Source: Lepus europaeus (Eukaryota; Chordata; Mammalia; Lagomorpha; Leporidae). Taken from it: a DNA stretch of 64,000 bases. Location of the stretch: the NCBI RefSeq assembly GCF_033115175.1, contig NC_084827.1, positions 174,841,401-174,905,400 on the forward strand. The letters run 5' to 3'. Positions 23,255 through 33,751 of the stretch are shown here, in pieces (the stretch's first letter is position 1; each line of letters begins with the position of its first letter). Below the pieces are notes generated by a model that worked only from the letters and a program-made list of their open reading frames with translations, was not told where the DNA came from and ran no database searches. A program made the translations under genes and the position numbers.

Positions 23255-23440
23255 AGAACATGATATTTAGTAGATACTATGTAGTTTAGAATGCAATCTG
23301 ATACTTCATAGATTGTGTGTCTTCTACAGTACTTAATACTGATACTTAGTAGACTCTGCGTATAACAAATATAGCACAGAGCCTGATACTTAGTAGGTAT
23401 TAAGTATTCTACAATGCAGTCTGATACTTGGTAGATTTTA
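23255..23440. repeat. Degenerate ~40-bp tandem repeat (about 5 units)
   Basis: The motif tgatacttagtaga, with variants, recurs at about 23261, 23299, 23340, 23384 and 23422, giving spacings of 38, 41, 44 and 38 bp. Units also share a segment like gtacagaa or agcacagagc. The unit resembles the MIR 3' tail phrase for cagtgcctggcacatagtag. Confidence 0.7.
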
Positions 23441-24391
23441 AAATTCCCTCATGTAATGAATATCTATTATGATGCACAGTGCCTGCTGGGTTTCCGTTTA
23501 TTGTTAGGGAAGGTACTTTAGGGTTTTAGTACTCCTGACTCGCAGACTGTTAGGATGTGAAAATGGGATGAGAGCCTGAGGATCTTTCCCGAGGAGGAAG
23601 ATGAGATAGTGAGGAAATTAGCAGCAAAACCAGAGCAAGATGTCAGGCCTCTGAATTGACAGCTGATGGTCTTCCCACTTCCCTCCACTTCCAATACTTC
23701 CTACCTACCTGTCCATCACATGAAAAGGCAGTGTAAAAATGTAAATACTAAATACAGAGAAGTTGTAAGTGGCTTTGAAGACTCTTCATGAAGAGTGAAT
23801 ATGATTTGCATATATTATAGCCACAGCACAAGAACGATTAGCTTTTTCCTTAAAGCCATAGTACCTTTGTTATAACTAGTCATTTAGGTGTTTTAGCATA
23901 TATACTCACATCAGGTTATTTCACTCTGAATTATCATTGAGATAGATTCACACATACTTCCCCCTGGACTTGCTCTGATTTGAATTAAATCAGACTTCTG
24001 GCAGCTGTATAAAACAGTTGTAATTTCTTTTACATTATCATTCTAATATTGATTTGATCTAGGGCAGTTTTAAATAAGAAATCTGAATAAAAAGGCAACA
24101 AGAAAGCACATCTTCCCCCATATAAATATTTCATAAAGCACTAGAACTACCACCAAATGGAAATCAGATCTTTTCACCAGACACCCAGAACATAGGAATC
24201 ATTTTAAACTCAATAAGGGTTTTTAGTTCCAACATGTTGTTATTATGAGAAATGTTCCATCCTGGAACATGGCAGTGTTTTCAAGGCAGAATCTACACCA
24301 ACTGACTTGCAAATATGGAGGTTAGATTCAGGGCCTCTGCTTTGCTCCCAAATGCACTCTAGAACTTTGAAATGTGAAAACTACAAATTAT

Positions 24392-24405
24392 GGGGGGGGG
24401 GGGGG
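24392..24405 (+). repeat. Poly(G) run
   Basis: Fourteen consecutive G bases are seen. Similar runs occur at 15696-15708 and 20349-20359. Confidence 0.9.
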
Positions 24406-25004
24406 AGACTATGCATGACTTCAAAAAATTGCACCAACATAAACATCTTGTATTCTACTTTCCATGAGCTTTCTGAAGTGCTCTCACACCGTACTGTGGA
24501 ATTGCTCCAGCCTTCATATTTTCCAGCAGCAATGGAAATGCCTGCATTGGCCTTGCTGATGTGAAAAATATGTCATGTTCTTATTTCCATCAAAATTAAG
24601 CATTTATTCTCCCACATAAAAGAAGTCTGGACATTGTTGGTCCAGGGCTAACGTTCTGATGAAGCCAAGAGAAGAGAAGGTTCTTGCATCCACTGCAAAA
24701 GGAGTTTGAAATATCCAAGCTAGGTTGTCTCCACCTTAGCCTAAGGTGGGATACCCGTGGTTCTGTCCAACTACTACCTTTCCCTCTTGGGTAAGTAGGC
24801 CCCAATTCTGCTTTAGGGGAACCAGCCATGTGCTTCACGTGAAACTGACCCTATCCCTGGAGTGGCCATGTGACAAGCTGGTTCAGAGATGGACATATGG
24901 CTCCAGTCACATTCATGTAGTTTTTATGAAATTTGTACACCACCAGCAGACGTCACCAAAGCAAGCAGGCATGTGCAGAATTCTGATGCAAAAATCCTTC
25001 TAAA

Positions 25005-25320
25005 ATTAGCAAAACATGGACAAGCATTTAGCCTAGCAATTAAGACATCCCATTCCCATATCAGAAAACCTGGATTTGGTACCCAGCTTTCTCTCTCGAC
25101 TCCAACTTCCTGCTAATGCAGGCCCTGGGGGGCAGTAGTGATGGCTCACATAACTGAGTTCCTGCTGCCTACATGGGGCACCTGAGTGGGTTCCCGACTC
25201 ACAACCCTGCACTAATCTTTGTAGGCAGTTGAGAAGTGAATCAGCAAATGGGATATATCTCTCTCCTCTCCTCTTTCCTCTCTCTCTCTCTCTCTCTCTC
25301 TGAGTGTGTGTGTGTTTTAT
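25005..25320 (+). mobile_element. CSINE, older subfamily
   Basis: Recognised by aacttcctgctaatgcaggc, a gatggctcac segment, a tgagaagtgaatcagca segment and a CT block running into (GT)n. The head is heavily diverged. Confidence 0.8.
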
Positions 25321-25344
25321 CCCTATATACTTATTACATTTAAA

Positions 25345-25475
25345 AACATGAGCAAAACATAAAGACAAGTACTGCATGATCTCACGCATACGTGGAATCT
25401 GACAAACTTAATCCCACAGAAATTTAAAATAGAGTGGTAGGTAGAAGCCAGAGAGAAGAAGGGTGGAAAAGTTGA
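25345..25475 (+). mobile_element. Ancient L1 fragment
   Basis: The phrase tactgcatgatctcacgcat followed by acgtggaatctgaca is typical of the end of old L1 sequences. Confidence 0.6.
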
Positions 25476-25620
25476 TTAAAATTTTCTATGAAGTGCTGGT
25501 GTTCTAGTGTACAATAGGGTGATGATAGATAATGATAATGTACTGTATTTTTTTTAACTCAGAAGAAAGAATTTTCAGTGTTTTCACCATAAAGAAATGA
25601 TGAATGAGCAGTCTAATGTG

Positions 25621-25734
25621 AGATACTTCAAACAGTTTATGGGAAATGTTAAAAACAATTTTATTTTGTTGCAAGAAAATTGAAATCCATGCAGTTTTCC
25701 CATAATACACATTTTCCATGAACTTTTTCATATT
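25621..25734 (+). mobile_element. Short palindromic repeat (MITE-like), copy 1
   Basis: The ends are inverted versions of each other: acttcaaacagtttatggga at the left and ttccatgaactttttca at the right. The centre (tttattttgttgcaagaaaa, then ttgaaatccatgcag) is shared with copies near 29.7 and 43.9 kb. Confidence 0.6.
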
Positions 25735-25851
25735 ATTACTCTGACTTGAATATTATACACTATGTACAAGTATTGAAACATTGCATGGCACTTCATATAT
25801 ATGTAAATTTTATATCACTTAAAATTTAAATTTTTAAAAAATAGCAAAATA

Positions 25852-26157
25852 GGGGCCGGCGCCGTGGCTCACTTGGTTAATCCTCTGCCTGTAGCGCCAG
25901 CGTCCCATATACCATAGACCAGTTCTAGTCCCAGTTGCTCCTCTTCCACTCCAGCTCTCTGCTGTGGCCCGGGAAGGCAGTGGAGGATGGCCCAAGTGCT
26001 TGGGCCCCTGCACCTGCATGGGAGACCAGGAGGAAGCATCTGGCTCCTGCCTTCGGATCGGCGTAGCTCTGGCCGTAGAGGCCATTTGGGGGGTGAACCA
26101 AAAGAAGGAAGATCTTTCTCTCTGTCTCTCTCTCTCTCTGTCTAACTCTGTCAAATA
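25852..26157 (+). mobile_element. CSINE, full length with target-site duplication
   Basis: The head is gggccggcgccgtggctcac and the end is gtcaaataa. A 15-bp flanking duplication aaaaatagcaaaata is present on both sides (about 25837-25851 and 26158-26172). This is one of the younger subfamily copies. Confidence 0.95.
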
Positions 26158-26179
26158 AAAAAATAGCAAAATAACTCCA

Positions 26180-26655
26180 CAAATTATTTAGGAATTTGCA
26201 TATATTGACCAAGTTGAACATATTCCAAAGATGAAATCATGATTAAGTGTTAGAATCTGTATTAATAGATTTAAGGAGAAAATCCTATGGTTTTCATAAA
26301 TGCTGCAGAGGGATTTGATAAAATTCAACATATATCATCCTTGATACGCTTAATAAAATGAGAAAAAATGGATATTTCCTTATCACAATATAGCACATCT
26401 ATCTCAACCCCGAGTCAGCATCACACTTATTGAAGGAATATGAGAAGCAAGTCCATTAAAGTTGAAAATACGATAATATTCACCATCATCATTATCATTT
26501 AATATTGTTCTTGAAATATTAGCCCAAACAAGTATGCAAAAGCAAATTTGTAGATATACAATTGGAAAAGAGGTAAAAGTTATTACATGCAAATAATACA
26601 ACTTCAGACCTAGAAAACCCATCTCAAAATATTTTAGAAACAATAAGAATTCTGT
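26180..26655 (+). mobile_element. Ancient L1 ORF2 fragment
   Basis: The phrases gctgcagagggatttgataa (L1 ORF2 reverse transcriptase region) and ttgttcttgaaatattagcc are typical. Multiple disruptions are present. Confidence 0.65.
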
Positions 26656-26659
26656 AAGA

Positions 26660-26869
26660 TATGTGCCTCAACTTCTGATCTAGCTTCTTGCTAATGCACA
26701 CCCCGGGAGGCAGCAGATGACGACTCAAGTCCTTGGGTCCCTGCCACTCACATCGAAGACCCTGACTGAGTTCTGGGTTCCAGGTTTTGGCCTGGCCTAG
26801 CCCTAGTTGTTGTAGGTCAATTGCAGTGTGAGTCAGTAGATGTGAAACTCCTCCCTCTCTCCATCTCTG

Positions 26870-26902
<33 letters not shown>

Positions 26903-26935
26903 GGGTGTGTGTGTGTGTGTCTTTGACATAAATAT
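26660..26935 (+). mobile_element. CSINE, older subfamily, 5' truncated
   Basis: It begins inside the element at tcaacttctgatctagcttc and has cttgctaatgcacacc, the cccgggaggcagcag segment, a CT block and a (GT)n tail. Confidence 0.85.
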
Positions 26936-27304
26936 AAATTATGAAAAAATCAGTTTAAAGATCTAATTCACTTCTTCTAGAATCATTTCAAAGATAACTT
27001 TTTTAGAGGGTTAAAGGGTGGGGAGCTTCCTTATACTAACTTCTTCCTATTGATTACTGTGAGTCATTTGTTTTTGCCTTTAAAAAAACAAACAACTGAC
27101 CCTTTGTTGTTGCTTTGCTTGATTCCTACATAACTCCATTCTGGTTTAGTCCAAATGATGGCCTCCCACAGTCTTGTTTAACAGTCCCAAACTCTTTTCC
27201 TTTGCCTCCTTATAAGACACCTTAGTCCTTGGGGCTAACCTTCAACTGTAACCAACCTATGGTGTGAATTCCAACATGTATAGTTATTCATAAAAGGGCT
27301 TTTC
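26936..27304. other. Unique intergenic sequence
   Basis: No repeat or gene is recognised. Confidence 0.45.
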
Positions 27305-28480
27305 AAAGCTGACACTATGAGAAGCAATGACTTGATCAGCCTTTGTACTGACTGTTGAGGAACAGCTTACTATTTTATTCTTTTTAGTATTTTCCTTTTT
27401 TACTTAATACCATTGGTTGAAGTCTTTTCTTAACACAGAATTATTCATAGGTATTTAAATCCAATTGAAAATTGATCCCTGTAAAAAATAAGAGTGGGAA
27501 TAAGAGAGGGGAGGGAGGAGATGTACAGTTTGGCACACATTCCCACAGACTTACACCTAAGGGCAAAGCTAAAAACTTGCCATGGGACTTCAAATCCTAT
27601 TAAGTTGGCAGGTACTAATGCCATCTTACTAGGTAAAGTGATCATTTTAAGTGCATAACTGATAATAAAGATAGGAATAAGTGTCAAAAGGATAACATAA
27701 ATAAGACCAAGTGTCTGCTAATAAAAATAGTAGAATTAAAAAGGAGAGAATGATCCAACATGGGAAGCAAGCCACACAGCAGACTCAGAGTGACAAACAT
27801 CCTAAACAGCACTCTGGCCTCAGAATCAGCCCTTAAGACATTTGGATCAGGCTAAAAAGCTCATGAGAGCATTTCAGGCATGGAAAGCCAAGACACTGTG
27901 GCAAAAAAAGATCTACATGAAGGATCTCTGTAAGATCCCAGTGGAAAGTAGGGGTCATCAAAGAAAGAGGTACCTTTCTCCGAAGGGAGGAGAGAACTTC
28001 CACTTTGATTATGGCCTTGTCTAAATAAGGTCGGAGTTTGTGGACTCAAAAGGTTTCTAAAGACTTGGCAGCTCATTTCAAGAGCCCCGGGTGATCACTG
28101 ACATCATAAATAAGAGTGTTAATTGTTAAATCAACAACAGGAGTCACTGTGCACTTGCTCCCCATGTAGGACCTCTGTCCTTAATGAGTTATACTATGAG
28201 AATTAACAGTAAAACCTGTCTTCAAACAGTACTTTACACTTTACACTTGTGTGTCTGTGTGGGTGCAAACTGTTGAGATTTTTACTTAGTATAGAGTTGA
28301 TCTTCTATATATAAAGATAATTAAAATGAATCTTAATGAAGAAGGGGATGGGAGAGGGAGTAGGAGGTGAGACTGAATGGGGTTGGGAGGGTGGGTATGG
28401 GGGGAAGGTCCACTATATTCCAAAAGCTATACCTATGAAATTTATATGTATTAAATAAAAGCTTTCTTAAAAATAAATAA
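27305..28480 (+). mobile_element. L1 3' UTR, rabbit type, older copy
   Basis: It is collinear with the reverse complement of 33.75-34.95 kb, starting near gacactatgagaagcaatga. It contains the phrases gagagaatgatccaacatgg and ggaaagccaagacactgtgg and ends in attaaataaaag with an (AAAT)n tail. It is more diverged than the copies at 131 and 50027. Confidence 0.85.
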
Positions 28481-28729
28481 ATAAATAATAAATGAAAGGG
28501 CTTTTTTTTTTCTTGAAAAATAAACTTGTGAGCAATAAGGCTATGAGGTAGGACTAATGATATAAAAATGCTATGTAAAACTGTTATAATTAAATGGTAT
28601 GGCATACTACATAGACAGATAAAATTATATAAGTAGGAAGCCCAGAAATGGAGCTAAATATTTGTGAGAATTTAGTATATGTTAAGAGTTATATATTGCT
28701 CAATAGGGTATATGAGACACACAGCAACT

Positions 28730-29050
28730 GCATGGAAAAGTTAAAGTATAACACCCACAGCTCAGAACATACATGTAAATAAACGCCAAATGGACGAAAG
28801 ATCTAAATCATAACACAAAAAAAGAAAGCCATGAAACTACAAGAAACTAAGAATATTTTTACAATCCTGGAGTTGACACATATTCAGAAGCCACTTAAAA
28901 AAGATCAAAACATTTGTCAACATAAAACTTAAAAATTTCAACTGGCAAAAATCACCATATGCAATGTGAAAGCATTAGGAAAGAACATTTACAACTTTTA
29001 TCAACAATCAGAGGACAAATTCCTCTCTTCTAGAGAGAGCGTCTGTAAAT
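28730..29050 (+). mobile_element. Ancient L1 ORF2 fragment
   Basis: Phrases such as aaatggacgaaagatctaaa, atgaaactacaagaaac and cctggagttgacaca follow late ORF2 of old L1s. Confidence 0.55.
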
Positions 29051-29194
29051 CAGCAAGATGCTAAGATCTCTGTCCCTGACAACACCACTCCCAGATCCAG
29101 TTCTAAGGACTTTGCTTCCCCTGGATTTTGGCAAACTGCTTGGACAAATGCTTGCGAGTGGTCATTTTTATTCTGCACAGCAGGTCTGCACGTT

Positions 29195-29455
29195 TGTAAT
29201 TTTAGTGGATATTGACAGATTACCCTCTCTAGAGATTCTACCGATACCTCTTTCCACCAATAATGTGTTGGATTCCCTGTCTCCCTCTCCATCACAAGGT
29301 TTCATCAGATTTTGTCATTATGGAAAATCTGATAAGTGAAAAAATTGTGTCAGTGTAGTTTTCAAACTTATTACTCACCATGAATCAAGCTGAGCATCTT
29401 TTTATACGCTTCAGAGACATATTTTCTTTTCTGTGGACTTATTCTAAAAACTGAA
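29195..29455 (-). mobile_element. Ancient L1 fragment, reverse orientation
   Basis: The phrase aaatctgataagtgaaaaaa, followed by tcagtgtagttttcaaactt and gctgagcatctttttatacg, is the reversed late ORF2 region of old L1s. Confidence 0.6.
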
Positions 29456-29712
29456 ACCTTCTACCCACATACAACATGGACAAGAGATGAAAATTACTCT
29501 TTCCCCCGACACACACACACACATAGCCGACTGTTTACAACATAGGCTCCATGTTATCAGGGAGTTACTCTTCCATTGCTTTCCCTAGCATTTTGTACTA
29601 TTCCACAACACTCTTGCACAATAAAATAATTTGAGTATTCCCTGCAGAAATTTCCCCCAAAATTCAATGGCTATTTAATACAAAACATTAACATGATTAA
29701 GCCTTGAAATAC

Positions 29713-29838
29713 AAGGAAGCTTCAAAATGTTCATGGACAATGTGTACTATGAAAAAAAACGTGGCATGGTTTTCAATTCTCTTCCACCAAAATAAAGCTT
29801 TTTTATTCCATTTTCCCATAAATATCTTGAAGTCCCCT
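29713..29838 (-). mobile_element. Short palindromic repeat (MITE-like), copy 2
   Basis: The ends are gcttcaaaatgttcatggac and ttcccataaatatcttgaag. The centre (ttcaattctcttccaccaaa) is the reverse complement of copy 1's centre. Confidence 0.6.
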
Positions 29839-32109
29839 CATTTTTGCCTTGCTGTTCTCAGCACTTTACATCCTGCTGTATCATGATTCTGAACTGCTCT
29901 TCATCAATCCCTTGCGTGGAAAGAACAGCCTGAAACCGAGCTTCAAGTTCTCAGCAGACCAGACACGTCCTCTCCCACCATGAGACACTGCCAGTGCTCT
30001 GTGGAACCGTAAGATCAGTCTCCAACCACGGCTGGTTTTTCTACTGTGGTTCCCTCTAATTTATTTGGAGGAACCAATTCCCCAGACTGAAATGAAACTA
30101 CTCGCACAGGTGAAGCAACAGCAGGGGGCGGGTGGGAGGGGGCACTAGCAGTCACACAGGCTTGTGGGCCATGACACAGAGCTTGGATCTTGCTTCTTCC
30201 CCGAGGCAGGGGGCGAGGCCAGGGCAGGATATGATTGACTTGCGGCTCTACAAAGCTCGCTGTGGCTGATTGGACCAAAGGACGGTGAAGGAGGGAAGCA
30301 ACGCTGAGCAGCTGGGGTAGAGAGAAGCAGTCAGATTGGGCATGCATTTAGGGGACAGAGGGGACGGACGCACTGTCCATGGGGTACGACCGAGAGGGAA
30401 GCGTCAAAGGGACACCGGTGTGGGTCCTGAACAACTGCAGGACTGCAGCTGTCATTTCCTGAGATGGTGACAGAGGGCTGGGGTGGGGGTGGAGAGGAGA
30501 TCAGTTCTGTAAGGGGGCTGGTGAGGCCACCTTCACCAGCAGGCTGCATCACAGGCTATCTCGTCCAGCAAAACAAGGGAGAGACATTATTCAGGAGAGA
30601 TGGGAGGGGCGCCAGAGCTCACCGCATTTCCAGCTGATGCTAGATGGTAAGTCGTTAGCCACTTTCATTATTTTATCAGCAAAGACACTCAAGCTACTTC
30701 TCATTATCAGCAGGGACACTCAAGTTGCTATTTCACACCAACAAAATCTTTAGTTTTATTTTATTTTACTTCGTGCACAGAGTCCATTCCTACTATACTT
30801 TTCCAAAAATAGTGCCACTGTTTTCTGAGCTGTCACCCTTGCACAGCCAGCCTTGTGCTCATACAGAAAGGACAACGTGTCCCTCCACGTATTTGTCATA
30901 AATCTTTCCAAAGACAGTAATGAAATAAGAGAAGGCTGGTTTTTAAAAATTCTAGAAAACTTTAGGCTTAATGACTCTCTGAATAAAACCAGAAACTCAG
31001 AAGATGGTTTGTGCTTGCTGGTTTTGCTGACAGCGCACAGGCGAAAACAGCTTTGTGCTACGGCATCTGATTAGATTGCAAGGGAAAGCTAAGGCACTGG
31101 CAGCACGGAAGATTTTCCCTGGGTGTACTGTGTGCTCCACTTCCCCAGCTGCCATGATGCTGCCTGGTGATGAACTGAAACGCTAGGCTCACAGGCTCAC
31201 GTCACTATCAAGTGTGAGCACAGCGTCATGTGGCTCTGTCTGCGTCAGGAGGGAGTGTGTGATCCAGCAGCCCTCCAAGAATGAGCTGGGACTGCTAAAG
31301 GACATTGGTGGAAGAGTGAGCCATGCCGGCTGCAATCATTTATCTCAAGATGAAGCCAATTTATTTCAATGCAGATGTCACCGACTGATTAAAAACTACT
31401 CAGTAGCACAAATTCCATTTGCTGCTGAGATGAGAATTAAGAGACACGAGCCAGACAACATTTATATACGTGTGACAGCTCATCAGGGGAGCGAGGTCAC
31501 TTTTCTGAATGCAAAAATTACTCCAAGGTGAAGCCTCCATCCCCCTCTACTGAAAACTACTTAAACAGATGCTCCTGATGTCACCTCTTCTTACTAAGCT
31601 ATCACGGTTTTCCTTCATTGTCCAAGTCATCAATGGTGATGGATTTCAGACACAAAGTATTTAGGAATGCTCGCCATACTATCCGTGAACCAATTTTTAA
31701 TTCCAAGGGAAAAAGTGATAGATTTCTTGATACTGGATCATGCTAACATGGTACCACAGATGGAACCAACTGCTTTGGAGCTAGGAGGTCTGGGGGAGCA
31801 CGAGGGTCCAGTTGCGGGAGATGGCCTGTTGACAAGCCACAGGGACGGGAGCTAAATGTGCACCAGGAAAGCATGAGAACAAGCCATTGATCAAGTATTC
31901 AGTCAAGAGGCAGATTAAGGCCCAGGGATACCAGAGGAGAGCTGACCAAGGGCCTCTGGGTGGGCTCAGCACTCTGCCGGTGTTAAAAGTCTGCAGTGTT
32001 TTGCTTCTCTCTAGCATGGAAGATGGGCACGAGGCACATGGCAACCCCAGCCCAGACTTAGGCTTTTACTGTGAAGGAAAATGATTTACTTTTCAAACTG
32101 AAAGTTTAT
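29839..32109. other. Unique intergenic sequence
   Basis: There is a GC-richer part at 30015-30560. A two-copy 31-bp duplication (ttatcagcaaagacactcaa at 30673 and a variant at 30704) is present. No SINE or gene is recognised. Confidence 0.5.
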
Positions 32110-32715
32110 TATTTAGGGGTGTGCTTTTGGGCCAAGTAGCTAAGATGCTGGTTGGCACACACACACACATCACGTATGGAAGATGCTGGTTGGCACACAC
32201 ACATCACGTATGGAAGATGCTGGTTGGCACACACACACACATCACGTATGGAAGATGCTGGTTGGCACACACACACACACATCACATATGGAAGATGCTG
32301 GTTGGCACACACACACACATCACGTATGGAAGATGCTGGTTGGCACACACACACACATCACGTATGGAAGATGCTGGTTGGCACACACACACATCACGTA
32401 TGGAAGATGCTGGTTGGCACACACACACATCACGTATGGAAGATGCTGGTTGGCACACACACACACATCACGTATGGAAGATGCTGGTTGGCACACACAC
32501 ACACACATCACGTATGGAAGATGCTGGTTGGCACACACACACACATCACGTATGGAAGATGCTGGTTGGCACACACACACACATCACGTATGGAAGTGCC
32601 TGGGTTTGAGAACTGGTTCTGATCCCAGCTTCCTGCTAATACACCCATGGAGGCAGCAGAAAAGCACTCAGGTAGTCAAGTCCTACCACCTACATGGATG
32701 TCTAAAGCTTTAAAG
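32110..32715 (+). mobile_element. CSINE, older subfamily, expanded by an internal minisatellite
   Basis: The left part (ggggtgtgcttttgggccaa, then gtagctaagatgctg) and the right part (agtgcctgggtttgag, tcccagcttcctgctaatac) are the two halves of one CSINE, as at 37965-38110. Between them the short segment from the head to the b-box is repeated 12 times. Confidence 0.85.
32142..32595. repeat. 12-unit minisatellite inside a SINE
   Basis: Twelve head-to-tail units of 34-40 bp each consist of agatgctggttggc, a (CA) tract of variable length and atcacgtatgga. Units differ almost only in CA number; unit 4 has cacata instead of cacgta. All three forward frames are open through the array, so predicted proteins here (up to 176 aa) are artefacts. 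Confidence 0.97.
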
Positions 32716-32928
32716 GAGCCAAGGCAAGATGGTTAGGGCATTGCAAGAAACTGGCTAACACCACTATTTGCTTGGAGTAGAAATTAGCAGTGGTGATAAA
32801 AAGCTAAACTGATAAATCAATCTTCATGGAAATAAAAGGCAACTGAAACGGATCTTGAAGTAATCAGCATGGATTTCAAGTTACACTAAATACAAACACA
32901 TACTCTGTACTACTAAAAATGCAGCTGC

Positions 32929-33209
32929 TGGGGCCAGTGCTGTGGCTTAGCGAGCAAAGCCGCCGTCTGCAGTGCCGGTGTCCCAGCTGCTGCCTGCAGA
33001 CCCAACTTCTTGACAGTGACCTGCGAAAAGTGGCAGAAGACAACCCAAGTGTTTGGAACCCTGCTACCCACATGGAAGACCCAGATGAAGCTCCTGGTGC
33101 CTGGCTTCGGCCTGGCCTAGCACTGGCTGCTATAGCCATCTAGGGAGTGAACCTGCAGATGGAAAATCTCCCTCTTTCTCTATGACTCTGACTTTCAAAA
33201 GAGATAAAT

Positions 33210-33240
<31 letters not shown>
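32929..33240 (+). mobile_element. CSINE, full length
   Basis: The head is ctggggccagtgctgtggct and the end is taaataaatct with about 28 A bases. Confidence 0.9.
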
Positions 33241-33242
33241 CA

Positions 33243-33592
33243 AGCTCCTAGTGCAGGTGTTTGGTGCAGTGCTTACGATGCTGGGTGGATGCCCACGTCC
33301 CACATCAGAGGGCTTGGTTAGTGCCCCAGGCTCCACTCCGGATTCCAGCTTCATGCTTGTGCACCACCTGCGAGGCGGCGGTGACGGCTCAAGTACTTGG
33401 GTCCCTGCCACCCACATGGGAGACCTGGGTTGAGTTCCAGGATCTTGGCTTCAGCCTGGCCCAGTTCTGGCTATCTCAGACATTTGGAGAGTGAATCAGA
33501 GGATGGAAGATCTGTGTGTTTGTTGGTCTGTCTGTCTGTCTCTCTTCCTCTCGCTCTCTTTAAATTAAGTTAAAAAAATTTTTTAATGTAAT
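33243..33592 (+). mobile_element. CSINE, older subfamily
   Basis: The head is diverged (gtgcaggtgtttggtgcagt). The body has ccacccacatgggagacctg and a CT-rich end. Confidence 0.85.
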
Positions 33593-33751
33593 TTTTTAAA
33601 ACTCAATTCCTGGTCGGTTCTCAAGTAAGATTTATCAGCATTCTTCATTTGTGCCCTACACAATCATCCATCATTCATTATCAATGCTGGTGACAGTGAT
33701 CGGAGCCTGTCCAGGTGCACCCTGCCCTTGACTGAGCAAGAAAATGCTTTC

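Larger units (their letters stand above)
20651..25004. other. SINE-free intergenic region upstream of DNER
   Basis: No CSINE is present over more than 4 kb. It contains old MIR-type remnants (21940-22000, 22875-23190), an old interspersed repeat (21275-21590), a degenerate minisatellite (23255-23440) and otherwise unique AT-rich sequence. No gene is recognised. Confidence 0.6.

Noticed and set aside
32142..32595. CRISPR-like array
   Set aside because: The units are directly adjacent with no unique spacers and lie inside a mammalian SINE.
32121..32713. Periodic proteins of 156-176 residues rich in THTH and WHTH
   Set aside because: They are translations of the CA-rich minisatellite in every frame; there is no promoter, splice or homology support.
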